Shown: one piece after another, positions 9,550-19,700 of the stretch
How positions within the stretch are numbered: position 1 is the stretch's first letter
Layout of the letters: each line of letters opens with the position of its first letter
From: Natronoglycomyces albus
Lineage (GTDB): Bacteria > Actinomycetota > Actinomycetes > Mycobacteriales > Micromonosporaceae
DNA: 64,000 nucleotides
Direction: 5' to 3'
Assembly: GCF_016925535.1 (NCBI RefSeq)
Contig: NZ_CP070496.1
Location: forward strand, 2,170,001 to 2,234,000
The notes under the pieces: generated by a model
Told to the model about the DNA's origin: nothing
The model's input: the letters and a program-made list of their open reading frames with translations, nothing else
The model's database searches: none
Position numbers and translations under genes: made by a program

Positions 9550-12216
9550 GTGGCCGATCAGGCTACAGAGTCCGGAGCAGGTGCCACCAGCGGCAACGCT
9601 CCCGAAGGCAACACCACCGACGGCGCTGCGCCGAAAGGCACCACGTCGGGCTCGGGAACGGGGAGTGACAACTCCTCCCCCGCCGCTGCCACCGGGGCTG
9701 GCAAAGGATCTTCCAGCCCAAAGGCCTCATCGCGGGACGGATCCTCTCACAGCGGTGCCTCGAAAGCCCCTGAAAACCGCTCATCGCCTAGCTCGGGCTC
9801 TCGCAACAACGCCGCCAACTCCAACAGTAGGCAGGGGGGAGCCGCAAAGAAGGGCAACTCCTCCTCCGGTGGGGCTAAGAATGGGGCGTCTAAACCTGGT
9901 AACGGCGCAGAGGCCCGCAACAGCTCGGGTGGCCCGCCCACAGGTCGTCGCATGCGCGCTCGCTTGGCCCGCTTTAACGCGCCGTGGCAGGGCCCGACGC
10001 TGCCGGAGGTCCTGGAGCCGCTCGTAGCCACACACCGGGCCGCTCATCCCCGAGCCGACATTCGTCTTCTGCAGAAGGCCTACGACACCGCTGACCGGCT
10101 GCATGAGGGTCAGTTCCGTAAATCCGGCGACCCGTATATCACCCATCCGCTGGCAGTGGCGTCGATCCTGGCCGAGCTGGGTATGGACACCAACACGATG
10201 GTGGCGGCGCTGTTGCACGATACCGTCGAAGACACCGCCTACGCGCTCGAGGAGCTCGAGGAGGAATTCGGTGGCGAGGTGGCGCTGCTGGTCGACGGCG
10301 TGACCAAGCTGGATAAGGTCAAGCTAGGCGACGCGGCGAAGGCCGAGACGATCCGCAAGATGGTCGTGGCGATGGCCAAGGACCCACGGGTTCTCGTCAT
10401 CAAGTTGGCCGATCGTCTACATAACATGCGCACCCTGGCCTTCCTCCCTCAATCCAAACAGGAGCAGAAGGCACGCGAGACTCTGGAAATTCTCGCTCCG
10501 CTGGCCCACCGTTTGGGTATGAACACGATCAAATGGGAGCTGGAGGATCTCTCCTTCGCGACCCTGTACAAGAAGCGTTACGCCGAGATCGCTCGCTTGG
10601 TCGCCGACCATTCCCCGCAGCGGGAGATTTTGCTACAGCAGGTCACCGAACGGGTGAAGTCTGAGCTGAAGTCTTCCCGGATCAAGGCGAACGTGTCGGG
10701 TCGACCCAAACACCTGTACTCGATTTACCAGAAGATGATCGTCCGCGGTAGGGATTTCGCCGACATCTATGACTTGGTGGGTCTGCGCATCCTGGTCGAT
10801 AGCGAGCGGGACTGCTATGCCGCGTTGGGCGTCATCCACGCCAATTGGCAGCCGGTACCGGGACGCTTCAAAGATTACATCGCCATGCCGAAGTTCAACA
10901 TGTACCAATCGCTGCACACAACGGTGATCGGCCCCAACGGCAAGCCGGTGGAAATGCAGATCCGCACCTGGGCGATGCACCGCACCGCCGAGTACGGTAT
11001 CGCTGCGCATTGGAAGTACAAGGAGACGCGATCGGCCACGGTGGCGGGCCCTCCTGCTCACATCGACGAAATGGCGTGGCTGCGACAACTGCTGGATTGG
11101 CAGAGGGAAGCGGCCGACCCCTCGGAATTCCTGGACGCGCTGCGTTTCGATCTGGCCTCCTCGGAGGCGTACGTCTTCACCCCGAAGGGCGATGTGATCG
11201 CGCTTCCGGCCGGTTCGACACCGGTCGACTTCGCCTACGCGGTGCATACTGAGATCGGCCATCGCTGTATTGGCGCGCAGGTCAATGGGAAAATAGTGCC
11301 GCTGGAGTCCACGCTCTCCAATGGAGACGTGGTGGAGATTTTCACGTCGAACTCCAAAGATGCTTCCCCAACCGAGGACTGGCTGACATTCGTCAAGAGC
11401 CCACGAGCTCGTACGAAGATCAAGCAACACTTTAAGAAAGAGCGCCGCGAGGAAGCCATCGAAATGGGCAAGGAGCTGCTGACGCGGGCGATGCGTAAGC
11501 GCCGCTTGCCCATGCAGCGCATCTTGACCACCGACAACTTGACGTCGCTGGCGCATGATCTGTCTTTGAAGGACGTCGAGGCGCTGTACGCGGCAATTGG
11601 CGAGAAGGACCATTCGGCCGAGCACATCATCGCGAAATTGCTCGATAGTCAAGGAGGAGCCGAAGGCGCCTCCGAAGACATCGCCGAAGTGGCCGCCCCG
11701 GTTGTTCCGCCCAGTAAGGTCGACCCTCAACATCATGGCGATATGCACACCGGCATCAAGATCGCCGGGATGGAAGAGGGCGAGATGCCCGTGCGACTCG
11801 CTCGTTGCTGCAACCCCATTCCCGGTGATGACATCATCGGTTTCTCAACCCGCTTCCACGTGGTGAGCGTGCACAGGCGCAATTGTGAGAATGCAGAAGA
11901 CCGGGCGGAGCTGCAACCGGACCGGGTAGTCGAGGTCTCGTGGGCCGATCAGGCCGAACAGACCACTTTTGTGGCCACGATTCAGGTGGAGGCATTGGAT
12001 CGCCATCGCCTGCTCGCGGATGTCACACAGGCGCTGTCGGGGGAACGTATCTCGATCCTCTCGGCGACGGTGACCACGACGCGAGACCGGGTCGCGTTGT
12101 CCCGCTTTACGTTCGAAATGGCCGACCCGAAACATCTGGACCACATCGTGAAGGTCACTCGCAATATCGAGGGCGTCTATGATGCCTACCGCTTGACCTC
12201 GGCAGACCCCCATTAA
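9550..12216 (+). CDS. relA: Bifunctional (p)ppGpp synthetase/hydrolase RelA (Rel/SpoT family)
   Basis: Stringent-response enzyme that makes and degrades (p)ppGpp. An unusual N-terminal extension of ~130 residues is almost only Ser, Gly, Ala, Asn, Thr and Pro. The HD hydrolase domain follows (HDTVED, His223-Asp224), then the synthetase domain with [10 protein letters not shown] (RxKD at 439-442) and YQSLHTT. The TGS domain (~542-600), a Cys-rich helical segment (ARCCNP near 750) and a C-terminal ACT domain (~805-885) complete it. The RxKD motif is typical of bifunctional enzymes. The start is a GTG at 9550 because AAGAAGGAGG lies five to six bases upstream; an ATG at 9490 in frame has a poor site. 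It follows ppiB, as in mycobacteria; no apt gene is present nearby. Confidence 0.95.
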   Translation: MADQATESGAGATSGNAPEGNTTDGAAPKGTTSGSGTGSDNSSPAAATGAGKGSSSPKASSRDGSSHSGASKAPENRSSPSSGSRNNAANSNSRQGGAAKKGNSSSGGAKNGASKPGNGAEARNSSGGPPTGRRMRARLARFNAPWQGPTLPEVLEPLVATHRAAHPRADIRLLQKAYDTADRLHEGQFRKSGDPYITHPLAVASILAELGMDTNTMVAALLHDTVEDTAYALEELEEEFGGEVALLVDGVTKLDKVKLGDAAKAETIRKMVVAMAKDPRVLVIKLADRLHNMRTLAFLPQSKQEQKARETLEILAPLAHRLGMNTIKWELEDLSFATLYKKRYAEIARLVADHSPQREILLQQVTERVKSELKSSRIKANVSGRPKHLYSIYQKMIVRGRDFADIYDLVGLRILVDSERDCYAALGVIHANWQPVPGRFKDYIAMPKFNMYQSLHTTVIGPNGKPVEMQIRTWAMHRTAEYGIAAHWKYKETRSATVAGPPAHIDEMAWLRQLLDWQREAADPSEFLDALRFDLASSEAYVFTPKGDVIALPAGSTPVDFAYAVHTEIGHRCIGAQVNGKIVPLESTLSNGDVVEIFTSNSKDASPTEDWLTFVKSPRARTKIKQHFKKERREEAIEMGKELLTRAMRKRRLPMQRILTTDNLTSLAHDLSLKDVEALYAAIGEKDHSAEHIIAKLLDSQGGAEGASEDIAEVAAPVVPPSKVDPQHHGDMHTGIKIAGMEEGEMPVRLARCCNPIPGDDIIGFSTRFHVVSVHRRNCENAEDRAELQPDRVVEVSWADQAEQTTFVATIQVEALDRHRLLADVTQALSGERISILSATVTTTRDRVALSRFTFEMADPKHLDHIVKVTRNIEGVYDAYRLTSADPH

Positions 12217-12409
12217 GAAACAATGGGCACGTTAGCACGAATCCGAGATTCCTCGGGACAATATTGGCGAATGGTTGTCATACCGGCTCAACGGCGTTAC
12301 GTTGTGGAGTGTGGCCGTCACCAGAACGCACAGTTGCGCGACCGGCGGTCACATCGACGGAAATACCGTTTTCGGACTCTCGAGTCCGAATCACGAGGGG
12401 GAATTCGGC

Positions 12410-12598
12410 ATGGGCATTGGTGACAAGTTCGATGACATGAAGGACAAGGCCAAGGATGTCATGAACGAGGCCAAGGAAAAGATGTCGGGCGATGAGGACG
12501 ATAAGTCCGCCACCGACAAGCTCCAGGACAAGGCGGGCGATGCCCGCGACAAGGCCCACGAATTGAAGGGCCGCGCCAAGGAGAAGTTCGACAAATAA
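12410..12598 (+). CDS. CsbD-like small stress protein
   Basis: 62-residue, highly charged and helical protein, rich in Lys, Asp, Glu and Ala with repeated KDKAKD, KEKM and KLQDKAGDARDKA heptad-like stretches. This matches the general style of CsbD/YjbJ-type general stress proteins, which are small amphipathic helices of unknown mechanism. The start is an ATG at 12410 with GAGGGGGA about seven bases upstream; the longer open frame from 12275 has a non-matching N-terminus. Probably monocistronic, with a strong hairpin terminator downstream. Family assignment is moderate, since low-complexity helices resemble each other. Confidence 0.7.
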   Translation: MGIGDKFDDMKDKAKDVMNEAKEKMSGDEDDKSATDKLQDKAGDARDKAHELKGRAKEKFDK

Positions 12599-12765
12599 AG
12601 GTCGACATGTACTCCTAGAAAGCCCGAAAGCTGCCATGAGCACCTTCGTAGGGCTAAAGGAGCTTCCTCCAACTTCGATCCAATGGCGATGTTCCCTACG
12701 CAGTACCGCAGCCATCTGGGCTGCGGCCCACTCGCCACTTCCCAGTCAGTAGGGGCACCGACATG

Positions 12766-12804
12766 AAGTAGGGGCCCAAGACGATTCGTCTTGGGCCCCT
12801 ACTT
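12766..12804. terminator. Bidirectional hairpin terminator (CsbD-like gene / secF)
   Basis: A near-continuous palindrome with arms AAGTAGGGGCCCAAGACGA and its exact complement lies between the convergent CsbD-like gene and secF. A TTTTT run follows on the plus side. Confidence 0.85.
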
Positions 12805-12824
12805 ATTACCGTTTTTCGGTTCGG

Positions 12825-14030
12825 CTAATCGCGTCGACTGCGCGCCGATCGGCTGCCGCGGCTACCACGCGATGCGGGGCGGACCCCGGGCCGGGGTGTC
12901 GTGGTCGCTACAGCGGCGGAACGTTCGCCCTCATCAGCGTCAACCTCATCAACCTGCAGGTCGATATTGTCCGATTCATCACCCAAGGTGCGGTCGGGAA
13001 CATCGTCTTCCTCGTCGCCGTCCTCGGAGATTCCGGCGCGCTTATTTGCCACCTTCTGGTTGTGCTTTTGATAGACCGGGCTGCGATTGGCCAAGTCCAC
13101 CACGAGCGGCGCTGCTAGGAACACCGACGAGAAGGTACCGGTGATGACCCCGACGAAGAGGACCAAGGCCAGGTCCTTAAGCGTTCCGACACCGAGCATT
13201 CCCACACCGATGAAGAGGAGCCCTCCAACGGGAAGCGCACCGATAATGCTGGTGTTGATGGAGCGCATCAACGTCAAGTTCACCGCGTCATTCGCGGCCT
13301 CGGCGAACGTCTGGCGTCGACTCTGTAGGAGGCCTTCGGTGTTCTCTCGCAACTTATCGAAGACCACCACCGTGTCGTACAGCGAATAAGCCAAGACCAT
13401 CAGCATTCCGACCAACGTCGACGGTGTTACTTCGAACCCGACAATCGCGAATACCCCAGCGACCAAGACCAGGTCGAAAATCAAGCTGGCCAAGGCGGCC
13501 ACTGCCATCCGTTTTTCAAACCGGAGCCAAATAAAGAGCGTGACCAAGGCGATGAAGACCAGCAATGCCACCAGCGCTTGCTGTGACACCGCCTGCCCCC
13601 ACGTTGAGCTGACTTCAGTCACCGACACGTCGCTGGTTTCGATCCCCAACAGGGAGGTAATCGCCTGCCGAGCGCCCGCGGTTTCCTCGTCCGACATGAC
13701 GCCAGCTCGGATCACGTAGTTGGCGGCGTCTCCGGAACCGGCACGTTGAGCGGAGGACACCGGGACCCCGGCGTCTTCGACGGCTTCTTCGACGTCCTCT
13801 AGCGAAACGGTCGAGGATACCGGTGCCGCGTACTGCACACCACCGACGAAGTCGATACCCAGCGTGAAGCCCTTGAACAAGATGGCAATCACGCTAATGG
13901 TCATGAGAACCGCGCCCGCGATATAGAGCTTCTTGCGGCTGGGGACGATGGGAACGTCAGTTTCTCCGCGATACAGCTTACTGAAAATTGAAAGCTCGGA
14001 GCTGCGCGCTTGATTCTTCTGTGGACTCAT
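12825..14030 (-). CDS. secF: Protein translocase subunit SecF
   Basis: Inner-membrane partner of SecD that uses proton motive force to assist the SecYEG exit step. The 401-residue protein has six predicted helices: an N-terminal helix (LYIAGAVLMTISVIAILF), the FTLGIDFVGG motif of SecF proteins, a periplasmic-type domain, and a five-helix C-terminal block with YSLYDTVVVFDKLREN. The C-terminal ~80 residues are acidic and then Arg/Ser-rich. The ATG at 14030 lies 15 bases after the secD stop, with AAGGAG spanning the gap. The order yajC-secD-secF is the standard operon order. Confidence 0.95.
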   Translation of the reverse strand: MSPQKNQARSSELSIFSKLYRGETDVPIVPSRKKLYIAGAVLMTISVIAILFKGFTLGIDFVGGVQYAAPVSSTVSLEDVEEAVEDAGVPVSSAQRAGSGDAANYVIRAGVMSDEETAGARQAITSLLGIETSDVSVTEVSSTWGQAVSQQALVALLVFIALVTLFIWLRFEKRMAVAALASLIFDLVLVAGVFAIVGFEVTPSTLVGMLMVLAYSLYDTVVVFDKLRENTEGLLQSRRQTFAEAANDAVNLTLMRSINTSIIGALPVGGLLFIGVGMLGVGTLKDLALVLFVGVITGTFSSVFLAAPLVVDLANRSPVYQKHNQKVANKRAGISEDGDEEDDVPDRTLGDESDNIDLQVDEVDADEGERSAAVATTTPRPGVRPASRGSRGSRSARSRRD

Positions 14031-14045
14031 AGGAATCAGTTCTCC

Positions 14046-15881
14046 TTAGCGGCGCACTGCGGAGCGCTCGAGGTCGGGGTCAATCGTCTTCACATAGAGC
14101 CCAGAGAGTTTCTTGTTGTTCAAGAGCGATCCGCGCGAAAGGTAAGACGCGATCGGATGCGTGAACAGGAAGACGACCATGATGTTGACCAAGGTGGACA
14201 TGCCCAGGGCGAAAGCGAATCCGCGCACCGGGCCGATGGCCAGGATATAGAGCACCAACGCAGAGATGATCGACACCGCGTTGGCGGACAGAATCGTCCG
14301 CCTGGACCGGGCCCACGCTCGAGGCACGGCGGATTTGGCAGACCGTCCCTCCTTCATCTCCTCCTTGATGCGTTCAAAGAACACCACAAAGGAGTCGGCG
14401 GTGATACCGATGGCGACGACAAAGCCCGCCATACCCGCCAAAGTCAAGGTGAATCCGATCTCGGAACCCAGCAGGGAAACCGCTGGATACAGCGTCAAGG
14501 TCGCCACTCCGAGACTGCCCAGCACGATCAGACCCATGACCCGGTAGTAGGCCAGGCAGTACACGAATACCAGCAGCAAGCCCAGCCCACCAGCGAGCAG
14601 ACCTGCCTGTAGCTGCGACACACCTAGGGTCGGTGTGACTTCGTTGATCGTCTCAATAGTGAACAACGAGGGCAGCGAACCGAAGTTCAGCTGGTCGGCC
14701 AGCAATCGGGCCTCAGTGGAGTTGAAGTCCCCGGTGATTGACGTGGAGGTGGAAGTGGGCTCCTGGATGACCGGAGCGCTCACCACCTCATTGTCAAGCA
14801 CGATCGCTACTTGTTCCTGCACGTTCTCTGTGGTCAGACTCCCCCACAGGCCAGCGCCCGTCGTAGTGAACGTGACGTTCACGTTGAAGCGGGTCGGGTT
14901 GCCCGGGTCAGTTCCGATGTCGGCATCCTGCACATGTTCACCGAGGACCTCGGACGGAAACAGGTAGTACTTTTCGAAGTACTCGGTCTCACCGTCGGGC
15001 GCGGTCATAGAGCCGCAGGCCACAACGTCCACGTCTGGGTCTTGGATGGCTCCGGGCGGACGTGAGTCAAGCTGGTCGCACGAGATCGTCGGTACCAGGT
15101 ATTGGGTTTCGGTCGGCAGGACGCTGACTTCTTCCCCGGACAGTTCACGGAAGGGGGCGAGCAATTCCATGGTCTCGACGTCGGTTGGAACCGATTCCAG
15201 ACCTTGCGCGGCTTCGGCGGCTTCCTCTCCGACCTTGGCCCACACCTCGTCGAGCGACACGATTGGCTCGTTGTTGTCCTCGCTGGACTCCTCGGCGGCC
15301 TCATCGCCATTGTCGGTTTCGCGGGTTTCGTCGGCTTCGCCTTCGGTGCCGTTGTCCTCGCCCTCGGAGTCTTGGATTTCCTCCTCGACGCCCTCCAGAT
15401 CCTCTTCTTGTTCGGCGAGGTCTTCTGGGTCCAAGTCAGACAGGTCCGGCATCGAGTCAGCGACGATACGGAAACGTAGTTCGGCTGGGGCTCCGACCGC
15501 GCGCAGACCTTCTTGGTCCGTGTCGGTTCCTGCCACGTTGACCACAATGTTGTTGCTGCCCTCGACATAGACCTCGGGCTCGGTCACACCGGTGGCGTTG
15601 ACACGGTTCTCGATAATCTGGCGGGCCTGTTCGAGAGTCTCCTCGTCAGGGGTGCCGCCGTCAGGGTCGTATGCCGACAGGGTCATCGACAGACCACCCT
15701 GCAGGTCAAGGCCCAACCGGGGGGTGGGCAGCTCCTTGAAGTTGGTGGTGGCCAACGCCGAGGACCAGATCACGGCGAGGATGACGATGAGGGCGACGAA
15801 GTATGGCGCCACTCGCAGCCGTTTTTGCTTCACCTTTTTACGGGTTCGCGTCGGAGGGTGTTTGCTGCCCTTGGTTGCCAC
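14046..15881 (-). CDS. secD: Protein translocase subunit SecD with acidic insertion
   Basis: Large accessory subunit of the Sec translocon. The 611-residue protein has a basic N-terminus, a first helix (YFVALIVILAVIWSSALA), the RLGLDLQGGLSM motif of SecD, two external domains and a C-terminal five-helix block (GITADSFVVFFERIKEE, then NIMVVFLFTHPIASYL). Residues ~147-206 are a strongly acidic insertion (runs of Glu, Asp, Gly, Ser) not needed for the fold. The start is a GTG at 15881 with AAGGAAGA upstream. It is followed by secF with a 15-base gap; yajC lies upstream after an unusually long gap. Confidence 0.95.
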   Translation of the reverse strand: MATKGSKHPPTRTRKKVKQKRLRVAPYFVALIVILAVIWSSALATTNFKELPTPRLGLDLQGGLSMTLSAYDPDGGTPDEETLEQARQIIENRVNATGVTEPEVYVEGSNNIVVNVAGTDTDQEGLRAVGAPAELRFRIVADSMPDLSDLDPEDLAEQEEDLEGVEEEIQDSEGEDNGTEGEADETRETDNGDEAAEESSEDNNEPIVSLDEVWAKVGEEAAEAAQGLESVPTDVETMELLAPFRELSGEEVSVLPTETQYLVPTISCDQLDSRPPGAIQDPDVDVVACGSMTAPDGETEYFEKYYLFPSEVLGEHVQDADIGTDPGNPTRFNVNVTFTTTGAGLWGSLTTENVQEQVAIVLDNEVVSAPVIQEPTSTSTSITGDFNSTEARLLADQLNFGSLPSLFTIETINEVTPTLGVSQLQAGLLAGGLGLLLVFVYCLAYYRVMGLIVLGSLGVATLTLYPAVSLLGSEIGFTLTLAGMAGFVVAIGITADSFVVFFERIKEEMKEGRSAKSAVPRAWARSRRTILSANAVSIISALVLYILAIGPVRGFAFALGMSTLVNIMVVFLFTHPIASYLSRGSLLNNKKLSGLYVKTIDPDLERSAVRR

Positions 15882-16435
15882 TGTCGTGTCTCTTCCTTTT
15901 TATCCGGTATCGATTCGTCGGCGAGGTCTCCGAGTGGCATCCGATGGCTCCAGCGTTTCGCTAAGCGGATGCGACACGGCGACCCTTGGCGGTTTTGACG
16001 GGGTGTGCCAAGGCCGCACATGATCTAGGCGCAATGTCAGTGGGTGCCCTGCCAGGACGGATCTCACAACGGCATGGTCCCGCGCCGCAACACTTCGTCG
16101 GTCAACGGCCACGCCTAGAGGGGCACTCCTGGACCACACTTCGCATGACGTGCTCGGCTAGGTGTCCGCTACGCGGTCTCGACGGCAGGTATCGCGAGTA
16201 TGGCCCCACCAGCGGGCTCGACTGGGCCAGGTCGGAACCTGACACCTTAATGAGGCCTACTGCATGCACACGGGCGGAAGTAGCCTGGCAACGCCAACGC
16301 CGCAGTGCCTGTGGCGACGTTGTCCGGAGACGATGCCCAACAGGTCCATCGCCCAGGGAACAGTGTCCAGGGGGCATACCGACATAAGCCGGGACTCATG
16401 TCTCATTGCGCACGTTATTTAATTGTCAGTACTAC
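15882..16435. other. Long gap between yajC and secD
   Basis: 554 bases separate yajC and secD, which are normally adjacent. Frames on both strands (for example 15986-16387 plus and 16102-16377 minus) are of low plausibility: no ribosome site, poor codon pattern and no family resemblance. No tRNA-like cloverleaf or strong terminator was recognised. It may hold a separate secD promoter. Confidence 0.4.
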
Positions 16436-16879
16436 TTAGTAGTACTTCTTGTCTTTTCCTTTGCCTTTATCGTCATCGTCACCTTTTTCGTCACCGGAGG
16501 TGAGTTTTTCCAAGTCCTCGTCGGTGATGGTGGAGTCGACCTCGTTGAGCGGTTCTTCCTCGGATCCGTCGCCCTCTTCCTCGACCTTGGCGACTGCCTG
16601 GCGGTTAAAGACCAGGAAGACGTCGTCGGAAGCTTCGAGCGTGATGGTCTCCTCATCAGAGTCGACCACGGTGCCAAACAGCCCGCCGATGGTCATCACT
16701 CGGGCGCCCACGGCCACCGAGCTTTGCATCTGCTGAGTCTCCTTGGCGCGTTTACGCTGCGGACGGATCATAAGGAAGTACATCAGCAGGATAAACCCGC
16801 CGATCATCAGGAAGAAGAACATCGAGGAGCCGCCCTCGCCTTCTTGGGCGAGGAGAGTTGCCGGTTCAGCCAGGAGCAC
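16436..16879 (-). CDS. yajC: Preprotein translocase subunit YajC
   Basis: Small single-helix component of the SecDF complex. The helix is MFFFLMIGGFILLMYFLMI, directly followed by the family motif RPQRKRAKETQQM and then SSVAVGARVMTIGGLFGTVV. A long acidic-then-basic tail (EEEGDGSEEE, GDDDDKGKGKDKK) ends the 147 residues. The start is a GTG at 16879 with GGAAAGGG six bases upstream. A longer frame from 17017 would overlap the ruvB stop and gives a non-matching N-terminus. It lies 134 bases after ruvB on the same strand, matching the ruvCAB-yajC-secDF order. Confidence 0.9.
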   Translation of the reverse strand: MLLAEPATLLAQEGEGGSSMFFFLMIGGFILLMYFLMIRPQRKRAKETQQMQSSVAVGARVMTIGGLFGTVVDSDEETITLEASDDVFLVFNRQAVAKVEEEGDGSEEEPLNEVDSTITDEDLEKLTSGDEKGDDDDKGKGKDKKYY

Positions 16880-17013
16880 GATTGGCCCTTTCCATTGTTT
16901 GACTATCGAGAGATACGTCTGCGCGGAGTCTAACCGGTCGCTTGCAGCCGGTGAACAGCGCCACAGGCTCAGAAACGTGATTCTGGGCCTGCCTGCGGTG
17001 TTTTGAACTATTT

Positions 17014-18177
17014 TCAACTTTCAGCATCGCAGTCGTTACTAAAAAGCGTATCTCCAGGTGAGGGTGATCCGCCTCCCTGGGGTGGGGTCCGTCCTAGGTG
17101 AATCCAGCCATGCCCGGTTGCGACTCGGCCTCGCGGTGTGCGCGCCAACAAGCCCGCACGCACCAGATACGGCTCGCACACTTCCTCAACCGTGTCGGCT
17201 GGTTCTCCGACCGCCACCGCCAAAGTGGTCAATCCCACCGGACCACCCCCAAAGGAGTCGATCAAGGCAGACAGCACCGCCCGGTCGAGCCGATCCAGAC
17301 CGAGGTTGTCGACGTCATACAACGCCAAAGCGTCCTGGGCAACGGCCTCAGTGATAACCCCATCAGCCCTGACCTGCGCGAAGTCGCGCACTCGGCGCAA
17401 TAGCCGGTTGGCTATACGGGGTGTGCCACGTGATCTCTTGGCAATCTCGGCCGCCCCCGCATCGGTCAATTCGACCTCGAGAATGCTCGATGAACGGATA
17501 AGGATGGTGTGCAGCTCGGCCGGTTCGTAAAACTCCAGCTGGCCCAGAAACCCGAAGCGATCACGTAGCGGGCCGGTCAAGAGTCCTGACCTTGTCGTGG
17601 CTCCGACCAGAGTGAAAGGTTCAAGGTCGAGAGGAATCGCGGTGGCACCGGGGCCCTTGCCGACAATCACATCGACTCGGAAGTCCTCCATGGCGGTGTA
17701 GAGCAGCTCTTCGGCTGGCCGGGCCATACGGTGAATCTCATCGATAAAAAGAACGTCCCCGGGGCCCAAGCTGGTGAGGATGGCGGCGAGGTCACCTGAA
17801 CGCTCAATGGCGGGGCCGGACGTCTGCCGCAAGGCCACCCCGAGTTCGGTGGCGGTGATCATGGCCAGCGTGGTCTTTCCCAGCCCCGGTGGCCCCGACA
17901 ACAATAGGTGGTCAGGAGAACTTCCCCGTTGCTTCGCACCTTGCAATAGCAACTGAATCTGCTCGCGTACCCGCGACTGACCGATAATCTCGTCGAGCTT
18001 GCCGGGCCGAATGCTGGCCTCGGCAACCCGATCCTCCACCCCCGCCTCAGCAGCCACAAGCGCGTGGTCAAACTCAGGCTCACTAACGAAAGAGGCACTC
18101 TCATCGACAGGGCCAGGAGGATGTTGGGGCTGCCCCTCGGGCCGAGGGTGGGGATCAGTGCGGTCCGGGTCGGTCAT
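17014..18177 (-). CDS. ruvB: Holliday junction branch-migration ATPase RuvB
   Basis: AAA+ motor that drives branch migration with RuvA. The 387-residue protein shows the [11 protein letters not shown] start of the family, Walker [10 protein letters not shown], Walker B DEIHR, sensor GATTRSGLL and the C-terminal winged-helix with RTPRGRVAT. An extra ~50-residue Pro-rich and acidic N-terminus precedes the core. The ATG at 18177 follows the ruvA TAG with no spacing, so translation is probably coupled; GGAAAGAAA at the end of ruvA can serve as ribosome site. Confidence 0.96.
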   Translation of the reverse strand: MTDPDRTDPHPRPEGQPQHPPGPVDESASFVSEPEFDHALVAAEAGVEDRVAEASIRPGKLDEIIGQSRVREQIQLLLQGAKQRGSSPDHLLLSGPPGLGKTTLAMITATELGVALRQTSGPAIERSGDLAAILTSLGPGDVLFIDEIHRMARPAEELLYTAMEDFRVDVIVGKGPGATAIPLDLEPFTLVGATTRSGLLTGPLRDRFGFLGQLEFYEPAELHTILIRSSSILEVELTDAGAAEIAKRSRGTPRIANRLLRRVRDFAQVRADGVITEAVAQDALALYDVDNLGLDRLDRAVLSALIDSFGGGPVGLTTLAVAVGEPADTVEEVCEPYLVRAGLLARTPRGRVATGHGWIHLGRTPPQGGGSPSPGDTLFSNDCDAES

Positions 18178-18777
18178 CTATTTCTTTCCCAGCAGACGGA
18201 TGGCTTGTTTCAACAAAGAAGGCACGTCGGCCTCATCGACGCCTTCGGTGTCCAGTCTCGCAATGGCCGCTTCTGCGTCCTTGGCCGACCATCCCAGCGC
18301 CTGGATACCTTGGCTTACTTGAGTGCGCCAACCGGCGGGACGTTTGCCGTTGACCTGTTCGGGCACAGTTCCAGGTACGAACCCGACTTTGTCCTTTAGC
18401 TCCAAGACCAGCCGCTGGGCACCCTTCTTTCCCACTCCGGGAATGCGCGTCAGCGTCGCGGTGTCACCGGAGGCGATCGCGCGGCGCACCTTTTCCGGCT
18501 GATGCACCGCCAGCGCGGCCTGAGCCAGGCGCGGGCCAACTCCGGAGGCCGTTTGGAGCAGTTCGAACAGGTCGCGTTCGTCCGGTTCGAGAAATCCGTA
18601 AAGGGTCAGCGCGTCCTCACGGACGATAAGAGTGGTGTGCAAGAGGACGGTGCGGCCAAGGCGCAGCCCGGCAAGCGTGTTGGGAGTAGCCCGCACCGCA
18701 TAGCCGACTCCGGCGACGTTGATGACGGCTCGGTCACCAGCGATGTGCACGATTTCTCCGTTGAGCAGGGCGATCAT
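18178..18777 (-). CDS. ruvA: Holliday junction DNA helicase subunit RuvA
   Basis: Junction-recognition subunit of the RuvAB complex. The 199-residue protein has an OB-fold N-terminus (MIALLNGEIVHI, VGYAV), two helix-hairpin-helix motifs (LLQTASGVGPRLAQAAL and LTRIPGVGKKGAQRLVLEL) and a C-terminal domain that binds RuvB (ALGWSAKDAEAAIARL). Its ATG overlaps the ruvC stop by four bases (ATGA), and its stop touches the ruvB start, so the three genes form one translationally coupled operon. Confidence 0.96.
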   Translation of the reverse strand: MIALLNGEIVHIAGDRAVINVAGVGYAVRATPNTLAGLRLGRTVLLHTTLIVREDALTLYGFLEPDERDLFELLQTASGVGPRLAQAALAVHQPEKVRRAIASGDTATLTRIPGVGKKGAQRLVLELKDKVGFVPGTVPEQVNGKRPAGWRTQVSQGIQALGWSAKDAEAAIARLDTEGVDEADVPSLLKQAIRLLGKK

Positions 18778-19292
18778 CGCCAGGCTCCCTTCTGGGTGGC
18801 GAGTCGGAGTTTGTTTTGGAGACTACCGCGCCACAGGTGGGTGATGGCGATGACGAGGGCGTCAGCGGCGTCGGCGGGTTTGGGCGGGTCGGTGAGGCCC
18901 AAAATGCGGGTGATCATAGCGGTGACTTGGCGTTTGTCGGCTGAACCGTTGCCGCACACTGCGGCTTTGGCCTCAGATGGCGTGTATGTGGCCACGGGCA
19001 ATCCGGCTTTGGCTCCAGCGAGCATGGCGATGCCGGATGCTTGGGCGGTGCCGATAACACTGGCGACGTTATGTTGGCTGAAGACCCGTTCGACGGCGAC
19101 GGCTTCAGGCTGGTGTCGTTCGAGAAAGTCACGCAGGCCCGCGTCGAGTTCAAACAGGCGGGTGGCTAGTTCGGTGTTGGGGTCGGTACGAATGACGCCC
19201 ACGGCGACCATGGTTCCCTTGACTCCGGGGCTGCCTTCGACGATACCGACGCCGCAGCGGGTGAGTCCGGGGTCTACTCCCATGACGCGCAA
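18774..19292 (-). CDS. ruvC: Holliday junction resolvase RuvC
   Basis: Endonuclease that cuts four-way junctions. The 172-residue protein has the RNase H-like fold with acidic catalytic residues in GVDPGL, VERVF and DAADALVIA. The start is a TTG at 19292, with GAGGAG five bases upstream; an ATG three codons later (19283) is possible. First gene of the ruvCAB operon. The upstream 408-base gap to the divergent exporter should hold the promoter. Confidence 0.95.
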   Translation of the reverse strand: MRVMGVDPGLTRCGVGIVEGSPGVKGTMVAVGVIRTDPNTELATRLFELDAGLRDFLERHQPEAVAVERVFSQHNVASVIGTAQASGIAMLAGAKAGLPVATYTPSEAKAAVCGNGSADKRQVTAMITRILGLTDPPKPADAADALVIAITHLWRGSLQNKLRLATQKGAWR

Positions 19293-19700
19293 TTTCGCTC
19301 CTCGATGTCTGCCCCGCGGAGAGGCGGGCCTTCGACGTTGTTGAGGGCTGAGTTCGGCCCTCAGGGCTATAAGACTCTATCGTCCGGGGCAGACAGTTTC
19401 GGCGCGTGTGGGCAATTGTGATGCGGATTTTCTCTTTCGCTCCCGCTGGGGACGGGACCGTTAGCTCGCCAACGGCGAGAGGTGGGTGTTGCTCGCCGTT
19501 GACGGGCACCGGTACGGATCGATGGTTTTGTCCCTGTTGTCGCAAGGGCGTCCACAGGGTGGAACCGCATCGGTGATCTGGGCGTCAATCGCTGAAATTT
19601 ACTTGCCGACCGGCTAGCTGGAACCTTAATCTCGTATGAGGCGAAGTCTCTCCCGCACTGACCTTAGTCAGGCCACTCCTACGTACCTTGCGAGTCTCTT
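19293..19700. other. Divergent intergenic region (ruvC / MFS exporter)
   Basis: Holds the promoters of ruvC (minus) and of the exporter (plus). A GCTCGCC...GGCGAG dyad and a GAGGGCtgagttcgGCCCTC hairpin are visible, but I cannot assign a binding protein. No open frame with a good ribosome site was found. Confidence 0.4.

Noticed and set aside
10633-11748. Long minus-strand frame of 371 codons
   Set aside because: Lies entirely antisense to relA core domains with strong family motifs; a composition shadow.
15986-16387. Plus-strand frame of 133 codons in the yajC-secD gap
   Set aside because: No ribosome site, Arg/Cys-rich atypical composition and no recognisable domain.
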